Assembly: GCF_018324685.1 (NCBI RefSeq)
Contig: NZ_AP023354.1
Span: 1,240,001 to 1,304,000, forward strand
Origin: Actinocatenispora sera
GTDB taxonomy: Bacteria > Actinomycetota > Actinomycetes > Mycobacteriales > Micromonosporaceae
Length of the DNA stretch: 64,000 bases
Direction: 5' to 3'
In this document: positions 35,483 to 44,262 of the stretch, piece after piece
Numbering within the stretch: position 1 is the first letter of the stretch
Layout: every line of letters starts with the position of its first letter
Notes under the pieces: model-generated
What the model was told of the DNA's origin: nothing
The model's input: only the letters and a program-made list of their open reading frames with translations
The model's database searches: none
Made by a program: the position numbers and the translations under genes

Positions 35483-36379
35483 GTGGCGCCAAGGATGAGA
35501 CCGACCAGTCCGACAGTGAAACGCCGGCACATCGCGCTGACACTTCGTCGGCTCCGGGAGGAACGCACCGAGCTGACTGCGGCCGAGGCATCGAGGAGTG
35601 TCGACAAGAACAGCTCATGGCTGTCCAAGGTCGAACTCGCTCAGGTCCGGCCCGGTGTCAACGACGTCGCCGCGCTGCTCAGGCTCTACGGGATGGATGG
35701 GCCGGCCGCGGACGCCGTCCTGCAAGTCACTCGGGAGGCGGGCCAGAAGGGCTGGTGGCGACCGTACGACGAGGTCATGCCCGACTGGTTCGTCAAGTAT
35801 GTCGGACTGGAGTCGGCCGCAGCGACGCTTCGAACCTACGAGTGCCAGATGGTGCCGGGCCTGCTGCAGACCGAGGAGTACGCGCGGGCGGCGATCCGGC
35901 ACGCTCCTGTCTGCGAGACCGGCAGCTCGAACCGGATGGAACAACAGGTGGCGCTGCGTATGGAGCGCCAGCGAATCCTGGACAGTGTCGACCCGCCACA
36001 GCTCATCGTCGTACTGGACGAGGGGGCGCTCCGGCGGTTGGTCGGCGGGCCGGCGACTATGCGTGATCAGTGTGAACGCCTGATCGAGGCGGCTGACCGC
36101 CCCAATGTCGAACTGCAGATCGTCGAGTTTGAACAGGGCGTCGGGTTCGACGGATCGTTCGTGATCCTCGACTTCCCGCCGCCGCCTGACCCTTTCCCGC
36201 TCGGACCGATCGACGATCGGGTGGTCTACGTCGACACTCTGGCTGGCGCCCTCTACCTTGATCTGCCCGGGCAACTCGCTGCGTATGCGGATGTGTTCGA
36301 GAGCCTCCGCGCACAGGCTTTACCGGCGCGGAAGTCGCGCGATCTGCTGCGTAGCATTGCGAAGGCATTGACCTCGTAG
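35483..36379 (+). CDS. XRE-type regulator with DUF5753 domain (WhiJ-like)
   Basis: 298 residues from GTG 35483 (AGAGGAGG upstream). The N-terminal helix-turn-helix (about residues 15-70, RRLREERTELTAAEASRSVDKNSSWLSKVELAQ) is followed by the DUF5753 domain (about 110-285): YECQMVPGLLQTEEYARAAI, LDEGALRRLVGGPATMRDQCERL and VYVDTLAGALYLD. This is the WhiJ/BldB-associated family that is highly expanded in streptomycetes and relatives and linked to development. The DUF397 gene 17 bases downstream is its usual partner. Composition is less GC-rich than the neighbours, suggesting acquisition. Confidence 0.92.
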   Translation: MAPRMRPTSPTVKRRHIALTLRRLREERTELTAAEASRSVDKNSSWLSKVELAQVRPGVNDVAALLRLYGMDGPAADAVLQVTREAGQKGWWRPYDEVMPDWFVKYVGLESAAATLRTYECQMVPGLLQTEEYARAAIRHAPVCETGSSNRMEQQVALRMERQRILDSVDPPQLIVVLDEGALRRLVGGPATMRDQCERLIEAADRPNVELQIVEFEQGVGFDGSFVILDFPPPPDPFPLGPIDDRVVYVDTLAGALYLDLPGQLAAYADVFESLRAQALPARKSRDLLRSIAKALTS

Positions 36380-36396
36380 CGGAAGGGAGGCGCGGG

Positions 36397-36597
36397 ATGT
36401 CCAGAGCAGACCTCGCCCGCGCCCGGTGGCGTAAGAGCAGCCGATCGGGATCGACCGGGAACTGTGTCGAGGTGGCCGACAACCTGGTCGGTGTTGTTGC
36501 CGTGCGGGACAGTAAGGATCCGGAGGGGGCGGCGCTGGTGGTCGCGCCGCGTGCTTTCGGTGCGTTCACCGCAGCCGTCCGGTCCGGCAAGCTGTAA
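36397..36597 (+). CDS. DUF397 small protein
   Basis: 66 residues. RARWRKSSRSGSTGNCVEVADNLVGVVAVRDSKDPEGAALVVAPRAFGAFTAAVRSGKL carries all hallmarks of DUF397: WRKSSRSG, NCVEVA, VRDSKDP, and the F-x-x-F/V-x-x-G ending. Such proteins always accompany WhiJ-like XRE regulators and are proposed to modulate or antagonise them, in some cases like a toxin-antitoxin pair. The ATG at 36397 has GGAAGGGAGG in front. A strong terminator follows nine bases after the stop. Confidence 0.95.
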   Translation: MSRADLARARWRKSSRSGSTGNCVEVADNLVGVVAVRDSKDPEGAALVVAPRAFGAFTAAVRSGKL

Positions 36598-36605
36598 CCA
36601 GGGAA

Positions 36606-36642
36606 CGAAGCGACGCCCCCGCCACCCGGGGGCGTCGCTTCG
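36606..36642 (+). terminator. Strong terminator after the XRE/DUF397 operon
   Basis: A perfect 15-bp stem (CGAAGCGACGCCCCC, 36606-36620, with 36628-36642) and a 7-base loop. A second small palindrome, TGTCCA-TTA-TGGACA (36645-36659), follows directly. Confidence 0.85.
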
Positions 36643-36754
36643 TCTGTCCATTATGGACACTTACGGTGCGGCTCACCGATCGTGCGGGCGGCGCTGACCT
36701 GGTGTGGTTGTGCGGGCTTGGCAGGCTGTGCTGATACGTCCGGCGAGCTGGTAG

Positions 36755-37618
36755 GTGAGCGTGAACGACGACCCGTTGCTGTGGCTGTTCCGGCTGCGCG
36801 CGAAGAACCGCGGGCTGGCGGTGACGGTGGTGTCGGCGGACGAGTTGGAGATCGTCGGCGCCTCGTCCGGTACCCCGTGGACGATCCATCTCGACAACCT
36901 GCGCCGGCGGACCGAGCAGGCGCCGCGGGACCAGTGGCGGGTGCTGATCGACGACTTCCTGGACCAGCTCGGCGACGCCGACCAGGACCAGACGGGGGAG
37001 AGCCTGGACGAGGTGCGCGCGCAGCTGCGCGTCCGGATCTACCCGGTCGAGCGGGAGATCCCGGACGAGTTGGTGCCGGTGCGCCGGCCGGTGGCGCCGG
37101 GCATCGAGGAGTGCCTGGTGATCGACCGGCCCACCGCGGTGATGACGCCGTCGGCCGACCGGGTCGCCGACTGGCCGCTCGGCCCGGACGAGCTGCTCGA
37201 CCTGGGCCGGGCCAACGTCCGGGCCGGCCAGGCGCTGGAGCTGGTGCAGCGCGAGGTGATGGACGGCGCCGACATCGCGGTGCTGGCGGGGGACGAGGAC
37301 TACGCCAGCGGGCACCTGTTCTGGCTCGACCGGTACCCGGTGGTCGGGCCGTACGGGGCGCTGCTGGCGGTGCCGGCGGAGGGCGCGATCTACGTGCACC
37401 CGCTGACCGACGGCACCGTGTACGCGGCGGGTGAGGTGCTCGCGGGCGCCGCGCTCGACAAGTACGCCAAGGCGGAGCGGCCGATCGCCGCGGCGCTGTA
37501 CCACTGGCACGACGGCGCGGTCGACCTCGCCGCCGACCTGCGCACCACCGCCGACGAGGTGTCGATCGTGCTGACCCCGGAGTTCCAGGCGCTGATGGAG
37601 CACCTGGGCCGCGGCTGA
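36755..37618 (+). CDS. Hypothetical protein, possibly DUF1444/YtpQ-like
   Basis: 287 residues from GTG 36755 (36761, GTG, is an alternative). Soluble, acidic, no membrane segment. The middle reads EECLVIDRPTAVMTPSADRVADWPLGPDELLDLGRANVRAGQALELVQREVMDGADIAVLAGDEDYASGHLFWLD, where the order of a 'D.P....' strand, 'W.....EL..LA..N', and a later 'YASG.L.WL' is like proteins of the DUF1444 (YtpQ) family. The likeness is weak and judged by eye. Function is unknown. It stands alone between a terminator and a TetR gene. Confidence 0.7.
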   Translation: MSVNDDPLLWLFRLRAKNRGLAVTVVSADELEIVGASSGTPWTIHLDNLRRRTEQAPRDQWRVLIDDFLDQLGDADQDQTGESLDEVRAQLRVRIYPVEREIPDELVPVRRPVAPGIEECLVIDRPTAVMTPSADRVADWPLGPDELLDLGRANVRAGQALELVQREVMDGADIAVLAGDEDYASGHLFWLDRYPVVGPYGALLAVPAEGAIYVHPLTDGTVYAAGEVLAGAALDKYAKAERPIAAALYHWHDGAVDLAADLRTTADEVSIVLTPEFQALMEHLGRG

Positions 37619-37714
37619 GGATTTCTGGTACCCGCCCTGGCCGGCCGGTCGACCACATCGTGGTAACGGCCGGTGCGCCCCGGCGACCGTTCGGGGTGCG
37701 GCTAGGCTGGCGCG

Positions 37715-38290
37715 ATGACCGCCGGGCAATCGAACGGGCGCCGGTCGCGGCGCGAGGAGATTCTTGACGTCGCGGTCGACCTGTTCGCGCGGCGCGGCTA
37801 CCACGGTGTCTCGATGGACGAGATCGGCAAGGCGGCGGGCGTCACCGGCCCCGCGCTCTACCACCACTTCTCCGGCAAGGAGTCGATGGTGGCGGCGGCG
37901 CTGATCCCGGTCAGCGAACACCTGCTGTCGGCGAGCCAGGAGCGGATCAAGGGCGCGGCCGATCCGGCGACGGCGCTGGACGCGTTGCTCGACTTCCATG
38001 TCGAGTTTGCCCTGGAAAATCCCGCTGTCATCACCCTGCACCTGCACGAACTGGACCGGCTGCCGGACGAGCCGCGGCGGGAGATTCGCCGGCTGCAGCG
38101 GCAGTACGTGGAGGAGTGGGTGCAGGTGCTCACCGAGCTGCGCGCGGAGCTGCCGCGACCGGCTGCCCGGGTGCTCGCGCACGCCGCGTTCGGCCTGATG
38201 AACTCCACCCCGTTCATCGGCGCCGAGCTCGATCGGGACCGCCGCGCGACGCTGTTGCGGGCGGCCACCAAGGCCGCCCTGCTTTCCTGA
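37715..38290 (+). CDS. TetR family regulator, candidate regulator of the acyl-CoA genes
   Basis: 191 residues. The helix-turn-helix RREEILDVAVDLFARRGYHGVSMDEIGKAAGVTGPALYHHFSGKESMV (about residues 12-60) is followed by a ligand domain with HLHELDRLPDEPRREIRRLQRQYVEEW. This resembles actinobacterial regulators of fatty-acid and acyl-CoA metabolism of the SACE_7040/KstR-like type. Such genes usually sit beside carboxylase/acyl-CoA dehydrogenase genes; here those begin 2.9 kb downstream and share an operator. It is the best candidate in this window for binding that operator, though the TetR gene at 63350 is another possibility. Confidence 0.9.
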   Translation: MTAGQSNGRRSRREEILDVAVDLFARRGYHGVSMDEIGKAAGVTGPALYHHFSGKESMVAAALIPVSEHLLSASQERIKGAADPATALDALLDFHVEFALENPAVITLHLHELDRLPDEPRREIRRLQRQYVEEWVQVLTELRAELPRPAARVLAHAAFGLMNSTPFIGAELDRDRRATLLRAATKAALLS

Positions 38291-38408
38291 CCGTATGGCA
38301 ACGCTTGATCACTGAGAGTTCGTTACCGTCAGTGACCTGCGTGAATTCTTGCCGGAAGTCCGACAGAGCTACCGCGTCTGTCGGTGCCGGGGCAAATAAT
38401 CTCACTCC

Positions 38409-40808
38409 GTGGAGCCCGACTCGCCGGCCGAGGCGTCCTTCGCCGAGGTGCTCGCCAGCGCCCGGAACGCGGCCGGCCTCACCCAGGAGGAGCTGGCCGA
38501 ACGCGCCCAGCTCAGCGTCCGGGCGCTCAGCAACCTGGAACGCGGCGAGGCGTCCCGGCCGCGCCGCGGCACCGTCGACCGGCTCGCCGCCGCGCTCGGC
38601 CTGACCGGCCTGGACGCCGAACGGTTCGCCGCGGTCGCCCGCGGCCGCCGGATGTCCGGCGACGCCACCGGGCCGGCCCAGCTACCCACCGACCTGCCCG
38701 ACTTCACCGGCCGGATCGCCGAACTGTCCCGGCTCACCGAGGCGCTCGGCGCCGGTGACGAGAGCGGCGTGCACATCGTCGTGCTCGGCGGCGGCGGTGG
38801 CGCCGGCAAGACCGCCCTCGCCGTGCACGCCGCGCACCTGCTGCGCCACCGGTACCCGGACGGGCAGTTCTACCTCGATCTTGCCGGCAGCCGGTCCGGC
38901 GGCGTCGACCCGGCGTCCGCGCTGTCCGGGTTCCTGACCGCGCTCGGCGCCGAGCCGGGCGAGCGGGGCGAGAACCTGTCCGCCCGGATCGGCCGGTACC
39001 GCACCGCGCTCGCCGGCCGCCGCGTCCTGGTCCTGCTCGACGACGCGCGGGACGCCGCCCAGGTCCGGCCGCTGCTGCCGGCCGGCCCCGGTTCCGCGGT
39101 GCTGGTCACCAGCCGGTACCGGCTGCCCGACCTGGTCGGTGCCCGGCACGTGCCGATCGGCCGGCTCGGCGACGACGAGGCGACGGTGCTGCTGGGCCGG
39201 ATCGCCGGCGCCGAACGCGTGGCGTACGAGCCGGACGCGGCGGCGCGGGTGGTCGCGGCCTGTGACCGGCTGCCGCTCGCGGTGCGCATCGTCGGCGCCC
39301 GGCTGGCCGTACGCCCGGCCTGGACCGTCTCGTCGCTCGCCGACCGGCTCGCCGCGTCCCGCCGCAAGCTGGACGAGCTGCGGGTCGGCGACCTGGCCGT
39401 CCGGGCGTCGTTCCGGGTCAGTTACGACCGGCTGTCGCCGCCGGCGGCCCGGCTGTTCGCGCTGCTCGGGCACTGGCCCGGGCACGACGTCGCCACCGCC
39501 GCCGCGGCGGTACTCGCCGGTGCGAGCGAGGCCGACACCGAGCTGCTGCTGGAGCAGCTCGTCGACGCCTACCTGCTGGAGAGCCCGGAACTCGGCCGGT
39601 ACCGGCAGCACGACCTGCTGCACGCGTTCGCCCGCGAACTGCTCACCGACGAGCTCGACCCGGCCCAGTCCCGGGCCGCACTGGAGCGGCTGGTCGAGCA
39701 CCTGGCGGCGACCGCGTACCAGGCCGACCTGGCGCTGTGGCCGGCGAGCCGGCCGCCGTTCCCGCCGCCGCGCACGCCCGGCCCGACGTTCGGCTCCCGG
39801 GAGCAGGCGGCCACCTGGTACCGCACCGAATGGGCCGCGCTGGACGTGCTGCTGCGTCGGATCGCCACCGAGCCCGGCATCCCCACGCCGGCCCTGACGG
39901 TGGCCCGGCTGGCCAGCCTGATCAACCTGTACCCGTTCCTGCGCGGCGACCTGGTGGCGCTGGAGCGCGGTGCCCGCCGCGCGGTGACGCTGGCCGATCG
40001 GGCCGGCGACCCGTTGCTGGTGGGTACCGAGCAGAAGCGCCTCGGGTTCGCGCTGCTGGAGCAGCGCCGGCCCGACGAGGCGGCCCGGCACCAGGAGCTG
40101 GCGCTCGCCGCGTTCCGCGCCGCCGGCGCCAAGGACGCCGAGGCCGGCATCCTGAACAGCATCGGCCGCCGGCTGATGTACGAGGCGGGCCGCTCGACCG
40201 CGGGCCGGCCGGACCGGATCGCGGCGGCGCGCCGGTCGCTGCTGGACAGCCTGGCCGCCGCCCGCGTCGCCGACGCGCGGTCCGCCCAGGTCACCGCGCT
40301 GGGCAACCTCGGCCAGCTGGAGCACGAGGCCGGCGAGGACGACGCCGCGTACGAGCATCTGACCGAGGCGCTGGGGATCGCCCGCGACCTGGGCGGCGGC
40401 CAGTTCGAGGCGGCGGTGGCGAGCCGGTTGGGCACGGTGCTGGCCGGCCTGGGGCAGCCGGACGCGGCGCTCGCCGAGCACACCCGGGCGGTACGGATCA
40501 CCGAGGAACTGGCCGACCGGCGCGCCGAGGTGAGCGTGCTGGGCGAGTTCGCGGTCACCTGCCTGGTGCTGGGGCGCCCGCGGGTGGCCGCCGAGCACGC
40601 CCGGCGCGCGCTCGCCCTGTACGAGGAGTTGCCGGCCGGGGCGCGTCGGGTCGAGGACGAGGTGGCCGCGCTGACCGCGCTGGGCCGGGCGCTCGCCGCG
40701 ACCGGCTCGGTGGCGACCGCCCGGGAGGTGCTGCGCCGGGCCGCGGCCCGGCTGGACGAGCTGGCGGAGCCGGCCGCGGCCGCCCGGGTGCGCGCGCTGC
40801 TGCGCTGA
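38409..40808 (+). CDS. HTH - NB-ARC - TPR regulatory protein (STAND ATPase)
   Basis: 799 residues from GTG 38409. Domains in order: XRE-type helix-turn-helix (about 10-65, AGLTQEELAERAQLSVRALSNLERGE); NB-ARC ATPase (about 95-400) with Walker A GGGGGAGKTAL (about 134-144), Walker B RVLVLLDDA (about 200) and CDRLPLAVRIVGARL (the GxP/GLPL motif, about 282). A winged-helix region follows (FRVSYDRLSPPAARLFALLGHWPG), then about 300 residues of TPR-like helical repeats to the end. AfsR-type regulators have a SARP domain in place of XRE. Such proteins switch on ATP binding after sensing a ligand; targets here are unknown. Confidence 0.92.
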   Translation: MEPDSPAEASFAEVLASARNAAGLTQEELAERAQLSVRALSNLERGEASRPRRGTVDRLAAALGLTGLDAERFAAVARGRRMSGDATGPAQLPTDLPDFTGRIAELSRLTEALGAGDESGVHIVVLGGGGGAGKTALAVHAAHLLRHRYPDGQFYLDLAGSRSGGVDPASALSGFLTALGAEPGERGENLSARIGRYRTALAGRRVLVLLDDARDAAQVRPLLPAGPGSAVLVTSRYRLPDLVGARHVPIGRLGDDEATVLLGRIAGAERVAYEPDAAARVVAACDRLPLAVRIVGARLAVRPAWTVSSLADRLAASRRKLDELRVGDLAVRASFRVSYDRLSPPAARLFALLGHWPGHDVATAAAAVLAGASEADTELLLEQLVDAYLLESPELGRYRQHDLLHAFARELLTDELDPAQSRAALERLVEHLAATAYQADLALWPASRPPFPPPRTPGPTFGSREQAATWYRTEWAALDVLLRRIATEPGIPTPALTVARLASLINLYPFLRGDLVALERGARRAVTLADRAGDPLLVGTEQKRLGFALLEQRRPDEAARHQELALAAFRAAGAKDAEAGILNSIGRRLMYEAGRSTAGRPDRIAAARRSLLDSLAAARVADARSAQVTALGNLGQLEHEAGEDDAAYEHLTEALGIARDLGGGQFEAAVASRLGTVLAGLGQPDAALAEHTRAVRITEELADRRAEVSVLGEFAVTCLVLGRPRVAAEHARRALALYEELPAGARRVEDEVAALTALGRALAATGSVATAREVLRRAAARLDELAEPAAAARVRALLR

Positions 40809-41213
40809 GCTGGCGTGTCGGCGGCACGGCCGGTGCGGTGGACGGACTGCTGCGGTGCCGGGGAAAGGAGTCAGGCCGCCCCCCGTTCGGCCCGGATCCT
40901 GCACCCGGCACCGGCAGCAACCGCACAACGATCGTGCGGGCCGGTAACGGCCCGGGCCAGGAAGTACGACATGCAGTTTCGTTGCCGTCCGTAGTTTCCC
41001 GCTGGTAACAAGCCCGTTTTGACCTGGATAGTGGCTTCGGTACTGGTGTCCGGTTCGGCGTGCCGCGCCGACGATGCGGCATGCCGGCCACCGGGTTTCG
41101 TCCGGCCGGCGCCGCGAGGCGTCCCGGAACGCGCGGCGCGGGCCGCCCGGTCGGTGGGACACCGGGGTACCCTAACGATCGTTCAAGCCGATACCGGAAC
41201 GGCAGGAGGGCAC
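40809..41213. other. Promoter region of the biotin carboxylase / HMG-CoA lyase operon
   Basis: 405 bases without a gene. It holds the operator at 41168-41185 and the ribosome site AGGAGGG at 41204-41210. TACCCT (41168-41173) fits a -10 TANNNT hexamer, which would place the palindrome at the transcription start. A less GC-rich stretch at about 40970-41030 is otherwise featureless. Confidence 0.5.
41168..41185. promoter_or_regulatory. Operator shared by the two acyl-CoA catabolic operons (copy 1)
   Basis: TACCCTAACGATCGTTCA, with the perfect palindromic core AACGATCGTT (41174-41183), is identical over 18 bases to 48364-48381 upstream of the carboxyltransferase gene. The A/T-edged, CGATCG-centred palindrome is the type of site bound by TetR regulators of fatty-acid and acyl-CoA genes. 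It lies 28 bases before the start codon. Confidence 0.8.
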
Positions 41214-42569
41214 GTGATCGAGTCGCTGCTGATCGCCAACCGCGGGGAGATCGCGCGCCGGGTCATCCGGACCGCGCGCCGGCTCGGGGTGCGCACCATC
41301 GCGGTGCACTCCGAGCTGGACGCCGACCTCCCGTTCGTGGCCGAGGCGGACGAGGCGGTCGACATCGGCGCGCCCCAGGCGTACCGGAACGCCGACGCGA
41401 TCCTTTCCGCGGCCCGGAAGACCAACGCCGTGGCGATCCACCCCGGGTACGGCTTCCTGTCCGAGAACGCGGACTTCGCCCGCGCGGTCGCCGACGCGGG
41501 CCTGGTCTGGGTCGGTCCGCCCGCCGATGCGATCCAGCAGATGGGCGACAAGATCAACGCGCGGAACCTGATGGCCGCGGCCGGCGTCCCGGTCTCGCCG
41601 GGTACCACCACGCCGCTGGCCGGCGTGGACGCCGCGGTCGAGGCGGCCCGGGCGATCGACTACCCGGTGATGGTGAAGGCCGCCGCGGGCGGCGGCGGGA
41701 TGGGCATGGCCGCCGCGGCCGACGAGGCCGAGCTGCGCGCACAGTACGAGAAGGTCACCGCGTTCGCGGAGCGGATGTTCGGCGACGGCAGCGTGCTGAT
41801 CGAGCGGTACTTCCCGCGGGTGCGGCACATCGAGGTGCAGATCCTCGGCCTGGCCGACGGCCGGGTCGTCGCGCTGGGCGAACGCGAGTGCTCGGTGCAG
41901 CGGCGCAACCAGAAGGTCGCCGAGGAGGCGCCGTCGCCGGCGGTGACCCCGGAGCTGCGGGCCCGGCTGCTCGGCGCTGCGCAGCTCGCGGGCGAGACCG
42001 TGGACTACCGCAACGCCGGTACGGTCGAGTGCCTGCTCGACCCCGACTCCGGCGACTTCTTCTTCCTGGAGATGAACACCCGGCTGCAGGTCGAGCATCC
42101 GATCACCGAGGCGACGCTGGGCATCGACCTGGTCGAGGCGCAGCTGCGGATCGCGTCCGGCGAGGACCCCGGCTTCGACCCGGCGGCGCTTTCGATCACC
42201 GGCCACGCGCTGGAACTGCGGGTCAACGCCGAGGATCCGAAGCGGTTCCTGCCCGGCCCCGGCCCGGTGCGCACCTGGGTCGAACCCACCGGCGACGGAG
42301 TCCGCGTCGACGCCGGCTACGCGGCCGGCACCACCGTGACCCCGGCGTACGACTCGCTGCTGGCGAAGTTGATCGTGTCCGGCCCGGACCGCGACACCGT
42401 GCTCGCGCGGGCCCGCCGGGCGGTCGCCGAGTTCCGGATCGAGGGGCCGAAGAACAACCTGCCGTTCTTCGCCGAACTGCTGGACAACGCCGAGTTCGTC
42501 GCCGGGGCGTACGACACCGGCATCATCGGCCGGATGCGCGCACCGTCCACGAAGGAAGGACAGCGATGA
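41214..42569 (+). CDS. Acyl-CoA carboxylase biotin carboxylase subunit (no biotinyl domain)
   Basis: 451 residues from GTG 41214 (AGGAGGG upstream). It catalyses ATP-dependent carboxylation of biotin. SLLIANRGEIARRVIRTARRLG at the start, the ATP-grasp loop MVKAAAGGGGMGMA (about residues 154-167), EVQILGLADGRVVALGERECSVQRRNQKVAEEAPS (about 205-240), FLEMNTRLQVEHPITE (about 284-299) and RVNAEDPKRFLPGPG (about 337) are all intact. Unlike most actinobacterial AccA/MCC alpha chains (about 590-660 residues) it ends right after the biotin carboxylase domain, with no biotinyl Met-Lys-Met motif. The carrier must come from another gene. It overlaps the HMG-CoA lyase start (ATGA). Confidence 0.93.
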   Translation: MIESLLIANRGEIARRVIRTARRLGVRTIAVHSELDADLPFVAEADEAVDIGAPQAYRNADAILSAARKTNAVAIHPGYGFLSENADFARAVADAGLVWVGPPADAIQQMGDKINARNLMAAAGVPVSPGTTTPLAGVDAAVEAARAIDYPVMVKAAAGGGGMGMAAAADEAELRAQYEKVTAFAERMFGDGSVLIERYFPRVRHIEVQILGLADGRVVALGERECSVQRRNQKVAEEAPSPAVTPELRARLLGAAQLAGETVDYRNAGTVECLLDPDSGDFFFLEMNTRLQVEHPITEATLGIDLVEAQLRIASGEDPGFDPAALSITGHALELRVNAEDPKRFLPGPGPVRTWVEPTGDGVRVDAGYAAGTTVTPAYDSLLAKLIVSGPDRDTVLARARRAVAEFRIEGPKNNLPFFAELLDNAEFVAGAYDTGIIGRMRAPSTKEGQR

Positions 42570-43480
42570 CCGAGCTGCCGGCGCGGGTGTCGATCCGCGA
42601 GGTCGGCCCGCGAGACGGGCTGCAGAACGAGGACCCGGTCCCGACCGAGGCCAAGATCCGGCTGCTGGATGCGTTGCCGCGCACCGGAATCCGCCGGATC
42701 GAGGCGGTCAGCTTCGTGCACCCCAAGGCGATCCCGCAGATGGCCGACGCGGACGAGGTGTGGTCGGGCAGCAGCCACGACCCGGCCGTCCGCTACTCCG
42801 CGCTGGTGCCCAACTCGCGCGGCGCGCGGCGGGCGCTGGCCGCCGGGTTCACCGAGATCGAGGTCGTCGTGTCGGCCAGCGACACCCACAACCGGAAGAA
42901 CGTGAACCGGTCCACGGACGAGTCGCTGGACGACATCGCCGAGCTGATCTCGTTGCTGCACGGCGAGAACGCCCGCGTCGAGGTGATCGTCGCGACCAGT
43001 TTCGGCTGCCCGTACGAGGGGGACGTGGCGCCGGCGCGGGTCGCGTCCATCGTGGACCGGGTGGTCGCCGACGGCGCCGACCGGGTCGCGTTCGGCGACA
43101 CCACCGGGATGGCCACACCGCGCCGGGTCACCGAGCTCGTCACCGCGGTACGCGACCGGCAGCCGGACATCCCGATGCTGCTGCACTTCCACAACACCCG
43201 CGGGACGGGGCTGGCGAACATCCTGACCGCGATGCAGCTGGGCGTCACCGAGTTCGATGCGAGCATCGGTGGCCTGGGCGGCTGCCCGTACGCGCCGGGC
43301 GCCACCGGCAACGTGGCCACCGAGGAGGTCGTGCACATGCTGCACGACATGGGCATCGAGACCGGCATCGACCTCGACGCGCTGGTCGAGGTGGCGGCGC
43401 TGGCGCAGGACATCGTCGGCAAGGAACTGCCGTCCGGTGTGCTCCGGGCCGGCCCCCGCTACCGCACCATCCCCGCCTGA
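42566..43480 (+). CDS. Hydroxymethylglutaryl-CoA lyase
   Basis: 304 residues. It cleaves HMG-CoA to acetoacetate and acetyl-CoA, the last step of leucine breakdown. REVGPRDGLQNED (residues 10-22, metal-binding Asp and catalytic Arg) begins the TIM barrel. SASDTHNRKNVNRS, HFHNTRGTGLANILTAMQLG (metal-binding His pair, about residues 206-225) and the signature GGLGGCPYAPGATGNVATEE (about 232-251, active-site Cys) all match HMG-CoA lyase and not the related isopropylmalate synthases. The ATG overlaps the biotin carboxylase stop by four bases. Confidence 0.96.
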   Translation: MTELPARVSIREVGPRDGLQNEDPVPTEAKIRLLDALPRTGIRRIEAVSFVHPKAIPQMADADEVWSGSSHDPAVRYSALVPNSRGARRALAAGFTEIEVVVSASDTHNRKNVNRSTDESLDDIAELISLLHGENARVEVIVATSFGCPYEGDVAPARVASIVDRVVADGADRVAFGDTTGMATPRRVTELVTAVRDRQPDIPMLLHFHNTRGTGLANILTAMQLGVTEFDASIGGLGGCPYAPGATGNVATEEVVHMLHDMGIETGIDLDALVEVAALAQDIVGKELPSGVLRAGPRYRTIPA

Positions 43481-43600
43481 GCCGGCCCGGCCCGCGCCGG
43501 GTATCGACCGGTGTCACGCTTGGTGTTCGTCATCGCGTGGTTCCGTTACCGTCGTCGAGGTCCGTGTACTGGGTAGATTCGGGCCGAGGAGGTGCCGACC

Positions 43601-44200
43601 ATGACCGAAGCAGCTCGCGTCGATTCGCCGAGCCACGCCGGCGACGAGGCCCGCGAGCTCGGCGAGTTGGTGCTCTTCCACGGTGGTGAGTGGACCGAGG
43701 CGGACTACGAGGCACTGCCCCCGGGCGTGCGGGCCGAGCTCCACGACGGGAGATTGATCTTGACCCCCGGTCCCACCGCCCAGCACATGTTCGCCAGCAT
43801 GACGCTGGCCGGGCTGTTTCAGGAAGTGCTCGGCGACCGCAAGCGTGTGCTGATGGAAGTCGACGTGCGGATGGCCGACGGGCGTCGGTACCGGGCGCCG
43901 GACGTGCTGGTGCTGAAGGAGTTCCGCCACGGGCGGCCGATGGAGCCGGCCAACGTGGTACTCGTCGGGGAGGTCGTCTCGCCCGGTGGCGGCGAGGAAC
44001 GCGGCGACAAGATGACCGCGTACCGGGACGCCGGCATCGAGTGGTACCTGATCGTCGAGGAGACGCCGGCCGGCTTCCTCGGCGAGCTGTACCGGCTGGA
44101 CTCCGACAAGTACGAGCTGGTGGCCGACGCGCCGCCGGCCGGCGTGCTGACGCTACCGGCGCCGTTCGACAGCGAGATCCGGCTGCGCGAACTCTCCTGA
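43601..44200 (+). CDS. Uma2 family (DUF820) endonuclease-fold protein
   Basis: 199 residues from ATG 43601, placed 7 bases after GAGGAGGT; the GTG at 43592 overlaps that ribosome site. The restriction-endonuclease-like core is shown by ELHDGRLILTPGPTAQHMFAS, RRYRAPDVLVLKEF (PD), VLVGEVVSPGGGEERGDKMTAYRDAGIEWYLIVE (E and K of a PD-(D/E)xK centre). Uma2 proteins are common in actinomycetes, cyanobacteria and Deinococcus, often in many copies, and their function is unproven. It is a stand-alone gene. Confidence 0.92.
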   Translation: MTEAARVDSPSHAGDEARELGELVLFHGGEWTEADYEALPPGVRAELHDGRLILTPGPTAQHMFASMTLAGLFQEVLGDRKRVLMEVDVRMADGRRYRAPDVLVLKEFRHGRPMEPANVVLVGEVVSPGGGEERGDKMTAYRDAGIEWYLIVEETPAGFLGELYRLDSDKYELVADAPPAGVLTLPAPFDSEIRLRELS

Positions 44201-44262
44201 CGGGCTCGGCCCGGCCCCCGGCCGCCCAGCGGGATATCGGAACGCGTTGCGGTGCAAGGCGA

